This document shows positions 59,101 through 64,000 of a DNA stretch of 64,000 bases, piece by piece. The stretch comes from Strix aluco (taxonomy: Eukaryota > Chordata > Aves > Strigiformes > Strigidae). The stretch is from assembly GCF_031877795.1 (NCBI RefSeq), contig NC_133935.1:48755330-48819329 (forward strand). Reading direction: 5' to 3'. The position numbers and the translations under genes are program-made. The notes beneath the pieces were generated by a model, which worked only from the letters and a program-made list of their open reading frames with translations, ran no database searches and had not been told where the DNA came from. Within the stretch, counting starts at the first letter, position 1; each line of letters begins with the position of its first letter.

Positions 59101-60038
59101 AAGATCTGAGCCTGAAAGCCCGTTACCAGATCCAGACAATCCACAGATAGGTACAACCAGTACCTAAAAAAAATTCTACTTACTGAGCACATTGGGGCTT
59201 TAACATTTTGGTGTCTACGTTGAAGCCTCATTTTATTATTTTTTTTTATTTCCATGCAAATTCATTCTATCAGTAATGAATACATGGCATTAAAAACTAA
59301 TACTTTTAAAGAACTCAAGAACTTGAATGTATTAGGATCAAATCCCAAATGAACACATACACGAACCCTCTTCAGAAAGTTCCGTGACCTTTCACTTCAC
59401 TGCACGATCAGCACACAATTTTTCTCCCAGTTTCATGTCCATTCCATCACTGCTGGACAAGGAAAGTCCAACGGATGCGGCAAGAGACGCCACACAGCGC
59501 CAGGGCCGCTCTGCGTAGGTCAAGAGCCGCCGCTCACGCTCGGGGACTCGGCGCTGCCTCTCCACGTCTCCGTGGGAGTCGAGGAGAGGGACGCAGCGGC
59601 CCCCTCCCGCCACCACCAAGTCAGCCACGCAGCGGGCGCCCGGCACGGGCCTGGACAGCCTCTCCTACGGCGGGGGGGAAGGGGGGGGGGGCGGGGGACG
59701 CCCACCGCGGGGCCGGGAACTGCTCAGGGCCTCCCGGCCGCGCCCTGACGGCCCTCCTCACGCGCGTTCTAGAATCTTCCAGGCCCAACACGCCGCCGCT
59801 ACCTCCACCTCCTCCTCCGCATCCCCCCCCGCCCGCCGGGCAGGGAGCGAGGCCGCCGCCGCCCCCCCCGCGAGTGCCGCAACCGCCGCTGGACAAAGCG
59901 TGGGGGAGGGACGCGACCCGCCGCGCCTTCCCATGCGTGTCTACGGGGAGCGCGGCCGCCGCTCCGCCCCGCCCGCCCCGGCCCGGCCGCACCCCACCCT
60001 CCCCCCGGGCGGAAGCGCCGCCGGCCGCCGCTCACCAT
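47152..60038 (-). CDS. CCT2: Chaperonin TRiC/CCT subunit beta, complete in sixteen exons
   Basis: CCT2 is one of eight paralogous subunits of the cytosolic ATP-driven chaperonin that folds actin, tubulin and other proteins. I joined sixteen coding exons on the - strand at GT/AG sites into exactly 535 residues, the human length, with near-identity throughout. Exon 1 supplies only the ATG. Landmarks are LGPKGMDK (43-50), VTNDGATIL (63-71), the ATP-site motif GDGTTS (96-101), [20 protein letters not shown] in the apical region, VYGGGCSEM (about 407-415) and the C-terminus KRVPDHRPC. It starts inside a CpG island and ends close to LRRC10, to which it is convergent. Substitutions from human are mostly mild, such as the start MASISLAP and H533R in the tail. 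Confidence 0.98.
47741..47891. repeat. A/T-only low-complexity stretch
   Basis: About 150 bases composed almost entirely of A and T (TATATA, TTTATAAATTA and similar) in the last CCT2 intron, ending about 75 bases beyond exon 15. Confidence 0.8.
47967..48108 (-). CDS. CCT2: CCT2 exon 15
   Basis: D479 (split) to R526 (split): [20 protein letters not shown] through DDIIKAAP. Donor GTATGG; the frame runs on past it, so homology sets the boundary. Confidence 0.95.
48677..48776 (-). CDS. CCT2: CCT2 exon 14
   Basis: Residues 446-478, [20 protein letters not shown] through TTYGL. Acceptor CCTTAG; donor GTAAGG. Confidence 0.95.
49806..49909 (-). CDS. CCT2: CCT2 exon 13
   Basis: Residues 411 (split) to 445, [20 protein letters not shown] through KALRM. 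Donor GTGAGT. Confidence 0.95.
50004..50132 (-). CDS. CCT2: CCT2 exon 12
   Basis: Residues 368 (split) to 410, [20 protein letters not shown] through DTRTVYGG. Donor GTGAAT. Confidence 0.96.
50708..50827 (-). CDS. CCT2: CCT2 exon 11
   Basis: Residues 328 (split) to 367, [20 protein letters not shown] through HFSGVAM. Donor GTAAGC. Confidence 0.95.
50828..52561 (-). other. CCT2 intron 10, nothing recognised
   Basis: AT-rich intron of 1.7 kb without a recognisable repeat, snoRNA box pair or gene. Confidence 0.5.
52562..52665 (-). CDS. CCT2: CCT2 exon 10
   Basis: R293 (split) to T327, [20 protein letters not shown] through LALVT. Donor GTGTGT. Confidence 0.95.
52666..54713 (-). other. CCT2 intron 9, nothing recognised
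   Basis: A 2.0 kb intron. The open frames at 52.9-53.6 kb have no family signature. Confidence 0.5.
54714..54841 (-). CDS. CCT2: CCT2 exon 9
   Basis: Residues 251-292 plus two bases of R293: [20 protein letters not shown], then [13 protein letters not shown]. Donor GTATGT. Confidence 0.95.
54926..55026 (-). CDS. CCT2: CCT2 exon 8
   Basis: Residues 217 (split) to 250, [20 protein letters not shown] through MDTDKIK. Donor GTATGT. Confidence 0.96.
55219..55421 (-). CDS. CCT2: CCT2 exon 7
   Basis: G149 (split) to E216, [20 protein letters not shown] through LADSYLDE. The largest exon, 203 bases. Donor GTAAGT. Confidence 0.97.
55956..56068 (-). CDS. CCT2: CCT2 exon 6
   Basis: Residues 112-148, [20 protein letters not shown] through LLKAAVDH. 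The donor GTTAGT differs from the consensus at +3. Confidence 0.95.
56082..56127. repeat. Small imperfect tandem repeat beside CCT2 exon 6
   Basis: Two imperfect copies of a TAACGATTA...TTACAC unit of about 21 bases lie in the branch-point zone upstream of exon 6. Confidence 0.6.
56128..57069 (-). other. CCT2 intron 5, T and A tracts only
   Basis: A roughly 1 kb intron with a T run at about 56282 and an A run at about 56887. Nothing else was recognised. Confidence 0.5.
57070..57146 (-). CDS. CCT2: CCT2 exon 5, ATP-site motif
   Basis: D86 (split) to R111: [20 protein letters not shown], then AELLR. GDGTTS is the chaperonin nucleotide-binding signature. Donor GTGATG is non-standard at +5. Confidence 0.96.
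57147..58041 (-). other. CCT2 intron 4, nothing recognised
   Basis: A 0.9 kb intron. No repeat or gene was recognised. Confidence 0.5.
58042..58153 (-). CDS. CCT2: CCT2 exon 4
   Basis: Residues 49-85 plus one base, [20 protein letters not shown] through NPAAKVLV. Donor GTGAGT. Confidence 0.96.
58247..58312 (-). CDS. CCT2: CCT2 exon 3
   Basis: Residues 27-48, [20 protein letters not shown] then GM. It has 66 bases, phase 0 at both ends. Donor GTAAGA. Confidence 0.96.
58313..58779 (-). other. CCT2 intron 2
   Basis: A 0.47 kb intron. The segment at about 58.39-58.44 kb faintly recalls a CR1 3' end (GGGACATCTTAATCCAACCC), too weakly to call. Confidence 0.4.
58780..58854 (-). CDS. CCT2: CCT2 exon 2
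   Basis: Residues 2-26, [20 protein letters not shown] then ETARL. Acceptor TTTTAG; donor GTAAGT. It has 75 bases, phase 0 at both ends. Confidence 0.96.
59669..59698 (+). repeat. G-rich run with G-quadruplex potential
   Basis: G runs of about 7, 11 and 5 are separated by AA and C on the + strand. The long runs can supply four G tracts. This is the template strand for CCT2, in intron 1. Confidence 0.7.
59767..59779. promoter_or_regulatory. CCT2: Perfect three-unit heat-shock element
   Basis: TTCTAGAATCTTC fits TTCnnGAAnnTTC with no mismatch, including the strong TTCTAGAA core. It sits about 260 bases downstream of the CCT2 start codon, in intron 1, still inside the CpG island. Confidence 0.6.
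60036..60038 (-). CDS. CCT2: CCT2 exon 1 coding part, start codon only
   Basis: On the - strand the ATG is followed at once by the donor GTGAGC, and exon 2 opens with GCATCC, giving M-ASISLAP as in the family. The 5' UTR extends up towards about 60.15 kb; the exact start site is not determined. Confidence 0.88.
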
Positions 60039-60166
60039 GATGCCGGTGCCGCCGCCGGGAGCCCGCCAACCGCCTCCTCCACCAGAGAACCAGCGCGCAG
60101 CTCCGCAGCCCCCACGAGCTCCGGGCGGAAATGGCGCGGAGGAGCCCCCGCTTCCGGCGGCGCGCG

Positions 60167-60185
60167 GCACTCTGGGAGCCGCAGT
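60167..60185 (-). promoter_or_regulatory. CCT2: ZNF143/THAP11-type promoter motif
   Basis: ACTGCGGCTCCCAGAGTGC on the - strand matches the ACTACAnnTCCCAGAATGC consensus with the core TCCCAGA and the TGC end intact. It lies about 130-150 bases upstream of the CCT2 ATG, where such sites usually sit in housekeeping promoters. Confidence 0.55.
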
Positions 60186-60250
60186 CCGTCCCCTCAGGAG
60201 GAGGCGGGGCGCCGCGGCCTGCGCTGTCCTGGTGCACTAACCTGCCGGGT

Positions 60251-63010
60251 TATTTAATGAGTTGGAGTGACTTGGAGGCCAGTTGCCTCTTCCCTCGTGT
60301 TGTGTGGCGGCAGTTGCCCCAGTTTAATTGCATTGTATTCCTGGAGGTCAGTTCTCAAACCAGTCAAAACCTTTTTAAATTACCACTCCTGACCTCCAGT
60401 GCACTTGCCAGACCATCCCAGCTATCTGCTATTACATCATCCACATCACCAATGAAAAGCAGTGAACAGGAGATACCCCAGCACAACCCCACTCAACACA
60501 TGCTTTATTTCAATATTAAAAAATCGGTAACTATTCTCTTGGCAGCTTTGCAGATGCATGAGACCACATCTAAGCCTTGTTCTGTCACCGCTTTTCCTCC
60601 ACACAAAAAGCCTGTTAGCTACCCAGTCATACAAAAAAAAGTGAATAGCTTTGTATGACTTGTTCCTCCAGGATTAATTCCAGCCGGCATTCTTATTGCT
60701 GCCAGATACAAATCTCTTGGGATATATGCAAAGCTGTTTGTTCTAGATTCAAGCTGGTCAAACACAGGTATCTATCCCAATGGAGAAGGCAAAAAAGAAC
60801 ATGACCAGAACTCTGCCAACTTTCACATCTCTGGTTTCAAGTATGTCAATACCTGGTTAGTATTTTTCTTGAGTTCTTTGGGCCTTTTGCTTTGTTTTCC
60901 AAGACTTAGAGATGTTTTTCCCTCTAACCTTGTTCTGAAAGCTAAAATACTAACAACTTTAAGATCTTCAGTTTTCCTCATAGTTATGTAGAAAAGTATC
61001 TCAAGTTTCGGCTAGGGCTAATAACCCAGCTAAAACAATGTTAACTGTTTTTATCTCAGAATTAGAGTGTTAAGTCACATTGGATGCTACTGTGGTGTGA
61101 GCTGGGGGGAAAAAAGTGTTTAAAGTGCCTCAGACACTCAGCAAGTTACAGCCTTTGGAGGATCAAATGCTCATAGAAAAATTTACTATAGGGAATTTGT
61201 AAGTTTGGTTTAAGGGGCTTTTGACTATTGCTGAGCTATGATTTATAATGCGTAAAAGTAGTGACACCCAAATAACAAGAGCCCAACTTTAGTTCTGGGT
61301 TCCTGCCTCTCGTTTCCAGCTGCGCAGTGCCCTCGCCTCTGTTGTGCCGACAGCAGTTTGTAAGGTCACACTGTGAATAAGCAAAGGAAAAAAGTCCCTC
61401 ATTTAAATATTTTCATAAACACATATGCTTTGTAAATCACTTCATCTCTTGAGCGCGTTTCAGTCCCCAAGACATTTTGAGACGTCAGACAGCTCAGAGC
61501 GAAGCACAGGCTTGGTTGCTCAAAGATGAATTCTCAATCAGACTTCCACGTCTCCATATCTACAGCTTGTGCCTTAATGCAGATCGAGACCTTCTGCTTA
61601 CAGCTGAGCATTAATGATGTAGGAATAGTAGAGCAGCAACTGTTCCCTGCTTTCTCCAGGACCCCATAATTCAGGCACCAACCACAGTATGTAGTTTGAG
61701 GCTTACTTCTGTCAAACCAGTCACTGAAGCCTCCAAGCAGATACAAGTTTGAGGAGGGAAGGAAAACAAGAGACTTCATAAAATCCAACTCTTCAGGTGC
61801 TCCCAAATGAAAACTAACAGATGTATTATTGTGATTTACGTACAGGGATTTTACCAAGGCCAGTTTATATAACTACCGGAAATGCTAGTACTAGGCACGT
61901 ATGGCTGGAAGGTTGGCTCTTGGCTGTTTAATGCCATCTACTCTGAGCCGGCTTCAAAATTTAGTTCCGAACAAAGCATCATTAGGTCAAGAATGCAAGG
62001 CATAGGCATATTTTAATTGGAATCACTTGGAATTGGCTGCATGATGTTTTAGTTATAATATTGCTAGCAATTAATTCTCTAACTGCATATGTTTTACCTA
62101 CTGTCACATCAGAACTGGTGCACTCAAGCATTTCAACAAACACTACTGGAAAGCCTTCCTATTAGAAATGAAGGTACAAAGAATGAAAGTTTCTACATTA
62201 GTCTGTATCACGTAAATATGGAAACATGGAGCATGATGGACTGCCAAGCAGCCACTCCTGTTAGGAACACTGCAAAGCTGTTGGCCAGGGATATGAAAAG
62301 CTTGTCGAGAACTGAGTTTTCAGACATCCAAGTTACCTAACCAACATAGTGCAACGAACACTTAACGTTGTTTCTTAAGATTCTGAAAACAAAACATCTC
62401 CTGACATTTCTAGGGTTTTGTTCATTTGTTGGCTAGTTTAAATTATGCCTTACAACAGTGACTTAGGAGGGAGTGGAGATGCTGAATTTTGATAAATCAC
62501 CACCATATTTTATAGACTCCAGAGAAAGCAAAAAGGCCATCTAGACAGGACTTCGACCTTGTATTTTCTTATTACTTACTTTCTGAATTTACCAGCACTA
62601 TGCTAACAAAGTCCATTTAGGTTTTAGAAATCTTAAGTCTTTTAATAACTGAGAAAGGAGCACATTCAAATTGCTGGCACATGATTCACTAGCCAGTAGT
62701 TGACAACAGCAGTATTACCGCAGTACTACCACAACAGAAAAAAATTCTAAGTCTACCTACATGAGAAATACGTGACAGAACACTAGTAGAAATGAAACAA
62801 AAGCTTGGAGAAAAATTTAGACTCCAGGTCATCATGTTCTGGTTTTGGTTTTTTTTTTTTTTTTTTTACCACTGAGTAATGAGTGGAATACAAGTGTGTG
62901 TGTGTGGAGAAACAGACAGGTACCTGAAGCAATGATTTTAAGAAAAGCAAAAAAGGTTTTGCTAATGAAATACAATACAGCGATGCTAACACTGGGAAAT
63001 CACTGAAGTA
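60251..63010. other. Interval between CCT2 and the presumed FRS2 3' end
   Basis: About 2.8 kb without a recognisable gene. A T run lies at about 62848-62868 with a short GT repeat just after. Open frames up to 107 codons show no family signature. Confidence 0.5.
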
Positions 63011-63043
63011 ACCCACAGACGATTTTCAATGTAAAATCAATAG

Positions 63044-63049
63044 TTTATT
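63044..63049 (-). terminator. Poly(A) signal, presumably of FRS2
   Basis: TTTATT on the + strand, with a GU-rich downstream element on the - strand. A T run at 63061-63077 (A run in the transcript) lies just upstream of the hexamer. Confidence 0.5.
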
Positions 63050-64000
63050 GCCATGCTACAATTTTTTTTTTTTTTTCCAAATGAAGTTGGCACTGTTAAA
63101 AGGGAAAAAATGTTGTCATAATACATAATACATTTTTTAAAAATGCACATTTGGTAAGCTTTCTCACTGACAGCTTAAAACAAGTGAAATTATTTTTTTT
63201 TAAGATTAATGTGGAATAGCATAAAAATACACTCTTTCTGCATAGTATAATATCACTTTTTTAATAAAAGAAATACGGAATGTTTGTAAAAACAAATTCA
63301 TTGAACAGGGCAAATTAATGGAGATTTTATAAACAATTTGGCAATGGTACTCCCACTGTTTAGACTTTTTTATATAAAAGAAATAAAAATCTAGAAAGCT
63401 ACCTTTATACAAAGTTGCTATATTTATGCCTTTAAGTAGGAAAAAACATTTTATAATGCAAATTAGGACATACAATAATCTTACAATATCATACAATGTA
63501 ATGACAAGAAAGGAACATACAACATAAGATTTTGGCCTTTGTAGAAATGTCTATTTCTGCATTTAATAAATGCATTTGTGGCACACTGGTGACTACTGTA
63601 TTCTTACTACTACCAGTCAGCTTTCATGCTAGCACGGTATTCAGCTGTACTGTAATGGCAGGTCTGCAGTTTAGTTAAAACACAGACTGTTTTTCAGGAG
63701 ATGAAAGGTGATGCTACAATGAAGCGAGATGTGAGAAAGGCAACCTGCCTGCTGGTTGAGACATCTGTATTGTGGGACACCATACAACACTCTTTCCTTT
63801 CATACCAGAGCATTTCTTATACATTCAGTTATTAAGTACCAAAGTCTTACAAGTGAGAACATCTGTGTTCGAGATTTGGCAAAATTTCAAGGAAAATACA
63901 AAGTTAGTACCAAATATATAATATATTATATATAAAATGTGGGTGTATGATATACACACATATTCTAATGCAAAAAAACTGCATTAATATGGAGTTAAAT
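63044..64000 (-). other. FRS2: Probable FRS2 3' UTR end (partial, runs off the window)
   Basis: A - strand AATAAA lies at 63044-63049, followed on that strand by GU-rich GTCTGTGGGTT about 25-35 bases on. The sequence to its right is AT-rich and non-coding, as in long vertebrate 3' UTRs. The identity rests on synteny: FRS2 is the next gene after CCT2 in the same orientation in other vertebrates. No FRS2 coding sequence is inside the window. Confidence 0.5.

Larger units (their letters stand above)
58855..60035 (-). other. CCT2: CCT2 intron 1, partly in the CpG island
   Basis: A 1.2 kb intron. Its first 550 bases are GC-rich with G and C runs and hold a heat-shock element. The rest is AT-rich. 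Confidence 0.7.
59480..60250. promoter_or_regulatory. CCT2: CpG island and promoter of CCT2
   Basis: Very GC-rich, with dense CpG, several GC boxes (CCGCCC) and ETS-type CCGGAAG, against AT-rich DNA on both sides. It spans the CCT2 start and the first part of intron 1. A divergent transcript to the right is possible, but no gene was seen there. Confidence 0.85.

Noticed and set aside
59475-60257. 260-codon + strand open frame in the CpG island
   Set aside because: Pro/Ala/Arg low complexity from GC-rich DNA, lying over the CCT2 promoter and intron. No domain and no conserved start.
61534-61857. 107-codon - strand open frame beyond CCT2
   Set aside because: I looked for zinc-finger, kelch and secreted-peptide patterns and found none. 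Chance openness is the simplest reading.

Overview
This window reads as avian nuclear DNA. Three things point that way: CR1 LINE fragments are the only interspersed repeats I can recognise, repeat density is low, and the vertebrate intron-exon genes match the known order around FRS2-CCT2-LRRC10-BEST3 (human 12q15, read here in reverse). No bacterial operon, CRISPR array, tRNA or rRNA gene was seen.

Layout. 1-5.6 kb is non-coding sequence upstream of, or in the first intron of, BEST3. 5.6-25.2 kb is BEST3 on the + strand: nine coding exons that I could join at GT/AG boundaries into a 668-residue bestrophin, with a 5'-truncated CR1 LINE in intron 4 and a CR1 3' end in intron 9. 25.2-30.4 kb is intergenic or untranslated sequence. 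30.4-38.9 kb on the - strand is a complete nine-exon pepsin-family aspartic protease of 405 residues, best matched to the cathepsin E-A-like/nothepsin-like gene of birds (CTSEAL), with its TATA box. LRRC10 follows as a single exon (43.45-44.29 kb, + strand, 278 residues). CCT2 occupies 47.15-60.04 kb on the - strand with sixteen exons giving exactly 535 residues, starting in a CpG island at about 59.5-60.25 kb. The last kilobase carries a - strand poly(A) signal and AT-rich sequence that synteny suggests is the FRS2 3' UTR.

The genes do not form one pathway. BEST3 is a calcium-activated anion channel family member, CTSEAL a secreted or endosomal acid protease linked in the literature to the laying-hen liver and egg yolk, LRRC10 a heart-restricted leucine-rich-repeat protein, and CCT2 the beta subunit of the cytosolic chaperonin TRiC. 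The most interesting points are the intact aspartic protease at a position where human has no gene, nuclear-receptor half-sites next to its TATA box, a perfect heat-shock element in CCT2 intron 1, and unusually weak splice signals at both ends of the BEST3 intron that follows the calcium-clasp exon.
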